Source: Desulfobacula sp.
GTDB lineage: Bacteria > Desulfobacterota > Desulfobacteria > Desulfobacterales > Desulfobacteraceae
DNA length: 5,984 nucleotides
Reading direction: 5' to 3'
NCBI GenBank assembly: GCA_023139225.1
Contig: JAGLNZ010000412.1
Location: 1-5,984 of the forward strand
Part shown: piece by piece, positions 1 through 5,984 of the stretch
Layout: each line of letters opens with the position of its first letter
How positions within the stretch are numbered: position 1 is the stretch's first letter
The notes under the pieces: model-generated
Database searches by the model: none
The model's input: the letters and a program-made list of their open reading frames with translations, nothing else
Told to the model about the DNA's origin: nothing
Program-made: the position numbers and the translations under genes

Positions 1-612
1 GTGTTTAATATTGTGCTCTATTTTGGTTTAATGCTGATCGTGGTGTTTTACTTGCTCTTGGATGGGGATAAGTTTATAAAATACATGGTTGATCTTTCTC
101 CTTTGCCGGATGAGCATGATGAAAAACTTTTTAAAAAATTTATGGATATGGCAGGCGCAGTTCTTATTGGAAATGGCCTTGGCGGTTTAATACAGGGGAT
201 TGCAGGCGGAGTGCTTTTTTTATTTTTAGGATGGAATTCTCCATTTTTATGGGGTGTTATTATGGGTTTTCTGGCCTTTTTGCCTATTGTTGGGATCGGG
301 ATTGTCATGATTCCAACTGCTGCAATTCTAATGCTGAAATCCAGACTTATTGCAGGGATTTTTGTTCTTGTTTTTTATGCTGCTCTTTCCTGGGGAATCG
401 AGTATATTTTTAAACCCAGAGTGGTTGGTAACAGGGTAAGAATGCATCCGTTAATCGTATTTTTTGCGATTATCGGCGGACTGAAAGCCTATGGCCTCTT
501 AGGCATTATTTACGGCCCGTTGATTGCTACTTTTTTTTTAACCCTTGCAGATATATATTTTTCAAGTTTTCAGTTTATGGTTGAACCCGGAAAGGTTCAT
601 AAAGTCAAATAA
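1..612 (+). CDS. AI-2E family transporter / permease, C-terminal part (5' end outside window)
   Basis: This is the last 203 codons of a polytopic inner-membrane protein of the AI-2E transporter family. Family members are about 350-400 residues, so the 5' half lies outside the window and the GTG at base 1 is probably an internal Val codon. Hydrophobic segments are seen at about residues 4-20, 51-76, 83-106, 115-132 and 151-186. They are separated by a charged stretch at 22-50, as in the family. Family-like signatures are the FLPIVGIG stretch (93-100), the basic KPRVVGNRVRMHP region (138-150) with its conserved HPL, and the Gly-rich LKAYGLLGIIYGPL segment (161-174). Members are named for autoinducer-2 export, but many do other jobs, including Na+/H+ antiport, so the substrate here is unknown. 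The stop lies 15 bases before gyrA, suggesting co-transcription. The family call is firm; the function is not. Confidence 0.88.
   Translation: MFNIVLYFGLMLIVVFYLLLDGDKFIKYMVDLSPLPDEHDEKLFKKFMDMAGAVLIGNGLGGLIQGIAGGVLFLFLGWNSPFLWGVIMGFLAFLPIVGIGIVMIPTAAILMLKSRLIAGIFVLVFYAALSWGIEYIFKPRVVGNRVRMHPLIVFFAIIGGLKAYGLLGIIYGPLIATFFLTLADIYFSSFQFMVEPGKVHKVK
582..599. repeat. short inverted repeat just upstream of gyrA
   Basis: TGAACC (582-587) and GGTTCA (594-599) are perfect 6-bp complementary arms around a 6-base loop, in the last codons of the permease gene and 17 bases before the gyrA Shine-Dalgarno sequence. No U-run follows, so it is not an intrinsic terminator. It could form a small mRNA hairpin between the two cistrons, or it could be chance in coding sequence. 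Confidence 0.3.
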
Positions 613-615
613 TTT

Positions 616-619
616 GGAG
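616..619 (+). promoter_or_regulatory. ribosome binding site supporting the TTG start of gyrA
   Basis: GGAG lies 8 bases before the TTG at 628. No ATG is available nearby in this frame: the next candidates are GTG at 652, which lacks a comparable site, and ATG at 673, which would remove conserved N-terminal residues. This decides the start in favour of TTG. Confidence 0.75.
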
Positions 620-627
620 TTTTAACC

Positions 628-3141
628 TTGATTATTAATGAAGAAAGTAATGTGACCAGCATTGAGAAGGAGATGAAACAATCCTATCTCGAATATGCAA
701 TGAGTGTCATTATCGGAAGGGCTCTGCCCGATGTACGTGATGGCCTGAAACCAGTTCATAGGCGTTCGCTGTACGCCATGCAGCAAGCACGGAACGACTG
801 GAATAAATCCTATAAGAAATCTGCCCGTATTGTCGGTGATGTCATGGGTAAATATCATCCCCATGGTGATGCAGCTATTTATGACACTATTGTCCGGATG
901 GCACAGGACTTTTCACTTCGATATATGTTGGTTGATGGTCAGGGTAACTTTGGATCGGTGGATGGTGATTCACCGGCTGCAATGAGGTATACGGAAATCA
1001 GGATGCGCAAGATTGCCCACCAGATGCTGGCCGATCTTGAAAAAGATACTGTTGACTTTATTCCCAATTATGATGAAACCCTTGAAGAGCCGTCGGTTTT
1101 ACCGACAAAGTTCCCTGCATTGCTGGTCAATGGTTCTTCGGGCATTGCCGTTGGAATGACAACCAATATACCGCCCCATAATATCAAAGAGGTTATTGCC
1201 GCGCTAAAGGAATTGATTGATAATCCTTCAATAACTATTCAAGAGTTGATGGAATACATTCCCGGGCCGGACTTTCCAACATACGGTCATATTTATGGCA
1301 CCAAAGGAATCCATGAGGCCTATAACACCGGGCGGGGTATTATTATCCTTCGTGCAAGGGTTGCAGTTGAGGAAAATAAAAAGAACGGTCAGGAAACCAT
1401 TATTGTGACCGAGCTTCCCTACCAGGTCAATAAGGCAAAAGTAGTTGAAAAAATAGCTGAGCTCATGCGGGACAAGGTCATAACAGGTGCATCCTTTGTC
1501 AGGGATGAATCCGACCGTGACGGAATGAGAATCGCTATAGGGCTTAAAAGAGATCAGATTGCTGAAGTTGTGATTAATCAGCTCTATAAGCATACCAATA
1601 TGCAGTCAAGTTTTGGGATTATCCTCCTTGCTGTTGTTAATAACAGGCCACAGCTTCTGACCTTAAAAGAGATCTTAAACCATTTTATCAAGCACCGTAC
1701 AATCGTCATTATCCGGAGAACAAGATTTGACTTAAGAAAGGCAGAAGATAGAGCCCACATTTTAGAAGGCTTGAAAATTGCCCTTGATAATCTGGATGAG
1801 GTGGTGGCACTGATCCGCGCGTCACGCTCTCCTGAAGAGGCTAAAAATGGATTGAAATCTAAATTCAGCTTAACGGACATCCAGGCCCAGGCAATACTTG
1901 ATATGCGGCTGCAAAGGCTTACAGGACTTGAAAGGGAAAAAATTATCAGCGAATATGATGCCCTTTTAAAGGACATTGCCTGGTATAATAAAATTCTTTC
2001 AAGCGATGAAGTGGTAAGAGGGCTGATTAAAGATGAATTAACCGAGCTTGATGAAGAATTCGGTGATGCAAGGCGTACAAAAATAGTTGAGAGCACGGCT
2101 GAAATCAGTATTGAAGATCTTATTGCCCAGGAAGACATGGTGGTGACCGTAACCAGAAGCGGGTATATCAAGCGAAATCCAATTACCCTTTATACAAGCC
2201 AGCACAGGGGCGGAAAAGGAAAAACCGCCATGGGTACAAAGTCTGATGATTTTGTTGAACATCTTTTTGTTGCATCCACCCATGCCACCTTTTTGTTTAT
2301 TACCAATTTTGGGAAGGTTTACCAGTCAAAGGTTTATGAACTGCCCATGGCAGGACGATCCAGTCTTGGAAAGGCCATTGTAAATTTGTTAAATTTTGAT
2401 GAGGGTGAAAAGCTTGCCACTGTATTAACCGTTGATGAATTTGTTGAGAATAAATACGTGGTCATGGCTACGAAAAAAGGAAGGGTTAAAAAAACCGATT
2501 TGATGGCCTATTCAAGACGAAGGTCCGGCGGTTTGATCGGTGTCAAGCTTGCTGACGGAGATGAACTTATTGCGGCAAGAATTACAGATGGCAATATGAC
2601 TGTCTTCCTTGGATCTGAAGGTGGAAAAGTGATCCGTTTTCATGAAAGTAATGTCCGTGCTACGGCAAGGGGTTCAATGGGTGTCAGGGGAATGAGAATT
2701 GATCAGGCTTCCAGGGTTGTTGGAATGGAAGTTCTTGAATCTGAAGCTACCCTTCTTACGGTGACGGAAAACGGATATGGAAAACGCTCTTTTATTGAGG
2801 ATTATAAGATCCAGGGCCGTGGCGGGAAAGGCGTGTTTTCAATTAAGACCTCAAAGCGTAATGGTAAAATGGTCTCTTTGCTCCTTGTGGATGATAATGA
2901 TGAACTCATGATGGTGACTGATAAAGGAAAATTGATACGAACTTCCAATAAAAGTATTAATGTGATCAGCAGAAATACCCAGGGTGTCAGATTGATTAAT
3001 TTGTCAGCCCGTGAAAAATTAATCGGTATTGCAAGGCTTCCTGAAGAAGAACACCAGGATCAGGATGAGACAGATGCAGATGCGGGAGAACTTCCTGTAG
3101 ATGAAGAAAGTACAGACAAAGGAGACATCAGGGACGAATAG
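628..3141 (+). CDS. gyrA: DNA gyrase subunit A
   Basis: This is the breakage-reunion subunit of DNA gyrase, which with GyrB introduces negative supercoils using ATP. It is 837 aa, within the usual GyrA range (E. coli 875). The N-terminal winged-helix/tower region is intact. The catalytic tyrosine is Y121 in AMRYTEIR, preceded by R120. The quinolone-determining region spans roughly residues 66-106 ([12 protein letters not shown]), with Ala82 at the E. coli Ser83 position and Asp86 at Asp87. The C-terminal beta-pinwheel carries a GyrA box, QHRGGKG (525-531), and a second box-like QGRGGKG (729-735). The box favours GyrA over ParC. The last 34 residues form an acidic tail with 16 Asp/Glu, as in GyrA tails that tune supercoiling. 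The start is TTG, set by GGAG at 616. The 3' end overlaps radC by 41 bases. No gyrB lies in the window and no dedicated promoter is evident, so expression may depend on an upstream promoter. Confidence 0.97.
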   Translation: MIINEESNVTSIEKEMKQSYLEYAMSVIIGRALPDVRDGLKPVHRRSLYAMQQARNDWNKSYKKSARIVGDVMGKYHPHGDAAIYDTIVRMAQDFSLRYMLVDGQGNFGSVDGDSPAAMRYTEIRMRKIAHQMLADLEKDTVDFIPNYDETLEEPSVLPTKFPALLVNGSSGIAVGMTTNIPPHNIKEVIAALKELIDNPSITIQELMEYIPGPDFPTYGHIYGTKGIHEAYNTGRGIIILRARVAVEENKKNGQETIIVTELPYQVNKAKVVEKIAELMRDKVITGASFVRDESDRDGMRIAIGLKRDQIAEVVINQLYKHTNMQSSFGIILLAVVNNRPQLLTLKEILNHFIKHRTIVIIRRTRFDLRKAEDRAHILEGLKIALDNLDEVVALIRASRSPEEAKNGLKSKFSLTDIQAQAILDMRLQRLTGLEREKIISEYDALLKDIAWYNKILSSDEVVRGLIKDELTELDEEFGDARRTKIVESTAEISIEDLIAQEDMVVTVTRSGYIKRNPITLYTSQHRGGKGKTAMGTKSDDFVEHLFVASTHATFLFITNFGKVYQSKVYELPMAGRSSLGKAIVNLLNFDEGEKLATVLTVDEFVENKYVVMATKKGRVKKTDLMAYSRRRSGGLIGVKLADGDELIAARITDGNMTVFLGSEGGKVIRFHESNVRATARGSMGVRGMRIDQASRVVGMEVLESEATLLTVTENGYGKRSFIEDYKIQGRGGKGVFSIKTSKRNGKMVSLLLVDDNDELMMVTDKGKLIRTSNKSINVISRNTQGVRLINLSAREKLIGIARLPEEEHQDQDETDADAGELPVDEESTDKGDIRDE

Positions 3142-3838
3142 GGGGCAAGGACATAGGATGCGGCTGCGGGAAAGATTTTTAAAAAGCGGCCTTCAGGGAT
3201 TTCATGACTATGAGGTCATAGAGCTTCTGCTCGCCCTGAATACTCCGAGAAAAGACTGTAAACAGAGTGCAAAATTGCTTTTAAAACGTTTTAAAACGTT
3301 CCAGGCGGTTCTTGAAGCAGGCCCCGAATCCCTGTGTGAAATTCAGGGAGTAGGTCCTTTAAACAGTCTGGGTATTCGATTGATCAAAGAAGTGGCGGAC
3401 AGATACCTTGAAGCCAGGATCATATCAAAGGATGTGGTTCAAAATCCCAAGGATCTGATAGCGTATTTGAGACAGATCATTGGACATAAAACAAAAGAAG
3501 TATTTGCAGGGATTTTTCTGGATGCCAAAAACAGGGTTTTGACATCCAAAATTCTTTTTACCGGGACATTGACAACAAGTTCGGTTTATCCGAGGGAAGT
3601 CATCATAAGTGCATTACAGCATAATGCCGCAGCTGTTATTTTTGCACACAATCATCCTTCAGGAGATGTTGAACCTTCTAAAAGTGATATTCAGATTACA
3701 AAAGATTTGTTTTTCGCGTTAAAATACGCGGGAATTATATTGCACGAGCATATGATTATTGGAAATGAAGGGTTTTACAGTTTTGCAGCCCAGGGATTGA
3801 TATCAAAGTTTAATATAGAATTTGAAGAACATAAATGA
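3101..3838 (+). CDS. radC: RadC family JAB-domain protein (UPF0758)
   Basis: This 245-residue protein matches the usual RadC length (about 220-230) plus a short N-terminal extension. The N-terminal UPF0758 part contains [18 protein letters not shown] (21-38) and a helix-hairpin-helix-like [12 protein letters not shown] (81-92). The C-terminal RadC/JAB (MPN) domain has an intact metal-binding pattern: Glu166 in PREV, His183 and His185 in HNHPSGD, and Asp196, i.e. HxH followed by ten residues and Asp. This predicts a zinc metalloprotease-like fold. The biological role is unsettled: the original E. coli radiation phenotype was traced to recG. The start is uncertain. ATG 3101 lies in gyrA behind a distant GGGAG (3084-3088), while ATG 3158 has AAGG seven bases upstream and would give 226 aa. 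I favour 3101 because residues 17-19 (GHR) resemble the conserved RadC N-terminus and would be lost from the shorter form. The stop overlaps the next ORF by 4 bases. Confidence 0.92.
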   Translation: MKKVQTKETSGTNRGQGHRMRLRERFLKSGLQGFHDYEVIELLLALNTPRKDCKQSAKLLLKRFKTFQAVLEAGPESLCEIQGVGPLNSLGIRLIKEVADRYLEARIISKDVVQNPKDLIAYLRQIIGHKTKEVFAGIFLDAKNRVLTSKILFTGTLTTSSVYPREVIISALQHNAAAVIFAHNHPSGDVEPSKSDIQITKDLFFALKYAGIILHEHMIIGNEGFYSFAAQGLISKFNIEFEEHK

Positions 3839-4098
3839 ATAAAGAAAATGAAATCCCACAATGTTTCGGCACCCTTGAAAAAGTGTTTCCCATGACTGAT
3901 AAAGGACTGAGGCAGACCCCGGATGAGTGCTTTTATCATTGCCCTGTTAAAACAAAATGCCTGCAGCAGGCCATGGCCACAAAAGATGGTGTTAAAGTGG
4001 AAGAGGAGATTATTGAAAGGGGAACACAATCAGGTGTCATGAATTTTTTTGAACGCTGGTCCCGCAAAAAACAGGTGCACAGAAAAATAAAAAAATAA
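3835..4098 (+). CDS. small four-cysteine hypothetical protein, translationally coupled to radC
   Basis: This 87-residue protein starts at an ATG that overlaps the radC stop (ATGA). The upstream purine-rich GAAGAA is a weak binding site, so translation probably relies on coupling to radC. Cysteines sit at 10, 32, 36 and 42 (C-x21-C-x3-C-x5-C). Around them are CFGTLEKVFP (10-19), a TPDEC turn (28-32) and HCPVKTKCLQQAM (35-47). The layout suggests a small zinc- or Fe-S-binding fold, but the ligands are inferred. The last 13 residues are strongly basic (RWSRKKQ onward), which could suit nucleic-acid or acidic-partner binding. There is no signal peptide or membrane segment, so it is probably cytoplasmic. 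I do not recognise a named family, though it is reminiscent of short hypothetical proteins in deltaproteobacteria. Coding status is supported by the tight packing between radC and pgk and by the ordered Cys pattern. Confidence 0.8.
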   Translation: MNKENEIPQCFGTLEKVFPMTDKGLRQTPDECFYHCPVKTKCLQQAMATKDGVKVEEEIIERGTQSGVMNFFERWSRKKQVHRKIKK

Positions 4099-4102
4099 TT
4101 AT

Positions 4103-4107
4103 GGAGG
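4103..4107 (+). promoter_or_regulatory. ribosome binding site deciding the pgk start
   Basis: GGAGG lies 5 bases before ATG 4113. An in-frame ATG at 4101 overlaps this site and has no comparable Shine-Dalgarno sequence of its own. Translation therefore most likely begins at 4113, dropping the first four residues (MEDT) of the longer reading. Confidence 0.8.
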
Positions 4108-4112
4108 ATACA

Positions 4113-5288
4113 ATGAAATCCGTAAAAGATATTGATGTGACATCAAAGAAAGTGTTTGTCAGGGTGGATTATAATGTGCCGGTTGATGAAAATTTAAATA
4201 TTACGGATGATAACAGGATATTGGCAACTCTGGATCTTATTTCCTACCTGGTGGAACAAAATGCAAAGATTATTCTGGCCTCTCACATGGGAAGACCCAA
4301 TGGTAAGAAAGACCCAAAATTCAGCCTGGCTCAGGTAGGTAAAAGATTATCTGATTTAATAGATAAGCCGGTTTTGTTTGCAGACGATTGTATTGGTGAA
4401 AAAGTCTCAAAAACGGTCAGTCAACTGGGTAATGGTCAGATTCTGCTTTTGGAAAATTTAAGATTCCATAACGAAGAAAAAGAGAATGATGAAGTGTTTT
4501 CAAAGAAGCTTGCCGATCTTTGTGATGTGTATGTGAATAATGCCTTTGCGGTTTCCCACCGGGATCAGGCATCTGTTACGGGTATTCCCAAATTTGTGCA
4601 ACAGTCAGCGGCTGGATTTTTACTTGAAAAAGAAGTTCAATCGTATTACGATTCTGTTGAAAATCCTGAAAAACCCTTGGTGGCGATAATTGGTGGTGCT
4701 AAAGTATCCGGCAAGCTTGCAGCGCTGGAGAATATGCTCAAATTTGTTGATAAACTGATCATTGGCGGTGCAATGGCCAATACATTTTTAAAAAGCCAGG
4801 GGGTTGATACCAAGGGATCACTGATTGAAGAAGATCTTTTACAGACAGCAGCAGGTATCGTTAACAACGCAAAAGAAAAAGGGGTCGATCTTCTTCTTCC
4901 CCTGGATCTTATCTGTGCTGATAAATTTGATAAAGATGCCCGGGTAAAAGAAGTTTTGATAGATCAGATTCCAGATAAATGGATGGCTCTGGATATTGGT
5001 CCAAAGACTGCTTTAAGATATGCCAGGGCCATTGAGGATGCAAAAACCATTGTATGGAATGGTCCCATGGGAGTTTTTGAAATGGAAAAATTCATATCAG
5101 GAACTCAGACAATAGCTGATGCCATCGCAGATTCTAGTGCATTTTCTATTGTGGGTGGGGGAGATACCGGGCTTGCTGCAAAAAAATGTCATGTTGCAGA
5201 TAAAGTCAGCTATGTGTCAACAGGCGGCGGTGCTTTTTTACATTTAATGGAAGGCAAAAAGCTTCCGGGAGTGGTTGCCCTGGAGTAA
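4113..5288 (+). CDS. pgk: phosphoglycerate kinase
   Basis: This cytoplasmic enzyme interconverts 1,3-bisphosphoglycerate plus ADP with 3-phosphoglycerate plus ATP in glycolysis and gluconeogenesis. At 391 residues from ATG 4113 it is full length (E. coli 387). The N-terminal substrate domain shows RVDYNVP (17-23), SHMGRP (57-62), ENLRFH (114-119) and AFAVSHRDQAS (144-154). The C-terminal nucleotide domain shows GGAKVSGK (194-201), GGAMANTF (218-225), WNGPMGVFE (315-323), GGGDT (348-352) and STGGGAF (369-375). All regions expected of an active enzyme are present. Small departures are Asn143 where many PGKs have Asp (NNAF versus NDAF), and His377 where E. coli has Glu. The gene follows the Cys-rich ORF by 14 bases and is not accompanied by gap or tpi here, so its position next to gyrA-radC is atypical for a glycolytic operon. 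A start at 4101 is possible but less likely. Confidence 0.97.
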   Translation: MKSVKDIDVTSKKVFVRVDYNVPVDENLNITDDNRILATLDLISYLVEQNAKIILASHMGRPNGKKDPKFSLAQVGKRLSDLIDKPVLFADDCIGEKVSKTVSQLGNGQILLLENLRFHNEEKENDEVFSKKLADLCDVYVNNAFAVSHRDQASVTGIPKFVQQSAAGFLLEKEVQSYYDSVENPEKPLVAIIGGAKVSGKLAALENMLKFVDKLIIGGAMANTFLKSQGVDTKGSLIEEDLLQTAAGIVNNAKEKGVDLLLPLDLICADKFDKDARVKEVLIDQIPDKWMALDIGPKTALRYARAIEDAKTIVWNGPMGVFEMEKFISGTQTIADAIADSSAFSIVGGGDTGLAAKKCHVADKVSYVSTGGGAFLHLMEGKKLPGVVALE

Positions 5289-5304
5289 AATAGGCAAATA
5301 AAAT
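5275..5304 (+). promoter_or_regulatory. possible weak sigma70-type promoter before the right-edge gene
   Basis: TTGCCC (5275-5280, 4 of 6 consensus) and TAAAAT (5299-5304, 5 of 6) are separated by 18 bases across the end of pgk. Initiation near 5311 would leave a short leader carrying the AGGGA site at 5321. In AT-rich sequence such matches arise by chance, and the downstream gene may equally be served by read-through from pgk. Confidence 0.2.
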
Positions 5305-5320
5305 TTGGAATAGACATAAA

Positions 5321-5325
5321 AGGGA
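5321..5325 (+). promoter_or_regulatory. ribosome binding site for the right-edge gene
   Basis: AGGGA lies 6 bases before the GTG at 5332. Together with the uninterrupted frame that follows, it supports GTG as the start codon. Confidence 0.6.
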
Positions 5326-5331
5326 AATACC

Positions 5332-5984
5332 GTGATATTTTGTAAACACAGGGATTGTTTAGGCCGGGAGGAAAGACTTAGAAGGTCTTATTACGAGGTG
5401 TTACGCGATGAGCTGGATCAATTTGTCTTAGGATATTCCCTTGTGGGATCTTATAATAATTTTCTTCGATTACGAGCACCTTATCCTTTTGTAGAATTAA
5501 GAGAGCTCAAGCCAAGGGCAAGAATTCCTTCGGTTGAGTTTGATGCACAAAATTCATTTTTAATCATTTTTTCCGAAGATTTTATCCACAAAAAACATAA
5601 AAAATACATTCGTTACTTTGATGCCAATAAAACAACAAAGAATAATTTATTAAAACATAAATATTTCCCGAATGTGGAAAATTTTAATCGGAATCTAAAA
5701 TTTTTTGAAACCAGTGATTTTTTTTCGTTATTAAGGTCATTGCTCCCTATTGATTATGCTTTGTTAATTCAAAGGAACCAGCGAACCAAGGTAAGATATG
5801 CTTTGACCCATTTCCATGTGAGGATAGACTGGCCCATTGCCCAGGCGTCTGAAGATCTTGCCAGGGATTTAAGGTATATTTCAAAAGATCTTTATGAAAA
5901 AGGGGATAAATATGCTGAGGACTTCCAAAAAAAATTTTTTGAATATTATGGTGTGCCGGTTTTGTCCGGAGGGAGAAGAACAGC
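5332..5984 (+). CDS. unrecognised protein, N-terminal 217 codons (3' end outside window)
   Basis: An open frame begins at GTG 5332 behind AGGGA and has no stop through the right edge, so at least 217 residues are encoded. The N-terminus has two cysteines, CKHRDC (4-9), followed by a charged helical stretch (11-30). A beta-like LRAPYPFVELREL segment (47-59) and a hydrophobic SFLIIF (75-80) come next. A Lys/Asn/Phe-rich middle (about 84-130) follows. Later residues include HFHVRIDWP (160-168), a charged helix-like region (170-204) and YYGVPVLSGG (205-214). There is no signal peptide or clear membrane span, so it is probably cytoplasmic. I do not recognise the family and assign no function. Bases 5581-5760 are only about 25% GC by direct count, against 45-53% in two sampled gyrA lines, while 5821-5880 is back near 48%. 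The + orientation and 43-base gap after pgk suggest membership of the same unit, with an internal promoter possible. The absence of stops in such AT-rich sequence argues strongly for real coding. Confidence 0.8.
   Translation, partial: MIFCKHRDCLGREERLRRSYYEVLRDELDQFVLGYSLVGSYNNFLRLRAPYPFVELRELKPRARIPSVEFDAQNSFLIIFSEDFIHKKHKKYIRYFDANKTTKNNLLKHKYFPNVENFNRNLKFFETSDFFSLLRSLLPIDYALLIQRNQRTKVRYALTHFHVRIDWPIAQASEDLARDLRYISKDLYEKGDKYAEDFQKKFFEYYGVPVLSGGRRT

Noticed and set aside
531..539. Run of nine T in the permease gene
   Set aside because: It reads in frame as Thr-Phe-Phe-Leu of a membrane helix with no sign of a frameshift, and is too far inside the gene to act as a terminator.
581..610. Possible promoter TTGAAC with TCAAAT 18 bases downstream, before gyrA
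   Set aside because: The -10 match is poor, and initiation would fall on or after the gyrA ribosome binding site, leaving no usable leader.
1228..1593. 121-codon open frame on the minus strand inside gyrA
   Set aside because: It lies wholly within the conserved gyrA coding region, with no recognisable motif; a shadow frame.
1584..2171. 195-codon open frame on the minus strand inside gyrA
   Set aside because: It is Ser/Leu-rich, antiparallel to an unmistakable gyrA, lacks a recognisable domain, and is best explained as a shadow of gyrA codon use.
5289..5331. Intrinsic terminator after pgk
   Set aside because: No GC-rich stem followed by a T-run is present in the 43-base gap.
5927..5940. A8 followed by T6 near the right edge
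   Set aside because: It is encoded in frame as Gln-Lys-Lys-Phe-Phe within the open frame; no GC-rich stem precedes it, so it is not a terminator.

Overview
The window is a gene-dense bacterial chromosomal segment with every gene on the + strand. The order is: 3' end of an AI-2E family membrane permease gene, gyrA, a radC-family gene, a small cysteine-containing ORF, pgk, and the first 217 codons of an unrecognised gene that runs off the right edge. No RNA gene, insertion sequence, CRISPR array or clear intrinsic terminator was seen. No stretch longer than about 45 bases is non-coding.

The moderate-to-low GC content, the style of the GyrA and RadC sequences, and the run of core genes linked to a small Cys-rich protein suggest a Desulfobacterota (deltaproteobacterial) sulfate reducer, perhaps Desulfobacterales. 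This is inferred from general resemblance only; no search was possible.

Region by region: 1-612 encodes the C-terminal membrane half of the permease. After 15 bases gyrA (628-3141) starts at TTG with a clear GGAG site. radC (3101-3838) starts inside the end of gyrA. Its stop overlaps the start of the small ORF (3835-4098) in an ATGA junction. pgk follows, with its best start at 4113 behind a GGAGG site. A 43-base gap leads to a GTG-started open frame at 5332.

The spacing (15, -41, -4, 14 and 43 bases) and the lack of terminators suggest one transcription unit, or at least extensive read-through. It links DNA supercoiling (GyrA), a RadC/JAB protein of uncertain role and glycolysis/gluconeogenesis (PGK). 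Nothing proves that these proteins act together. The best candidates for something undescribed are the four-cysteine mini-protein coupled to radC and the unrecognised gene at the right edge. I see no strong evidence for a complete novel system.
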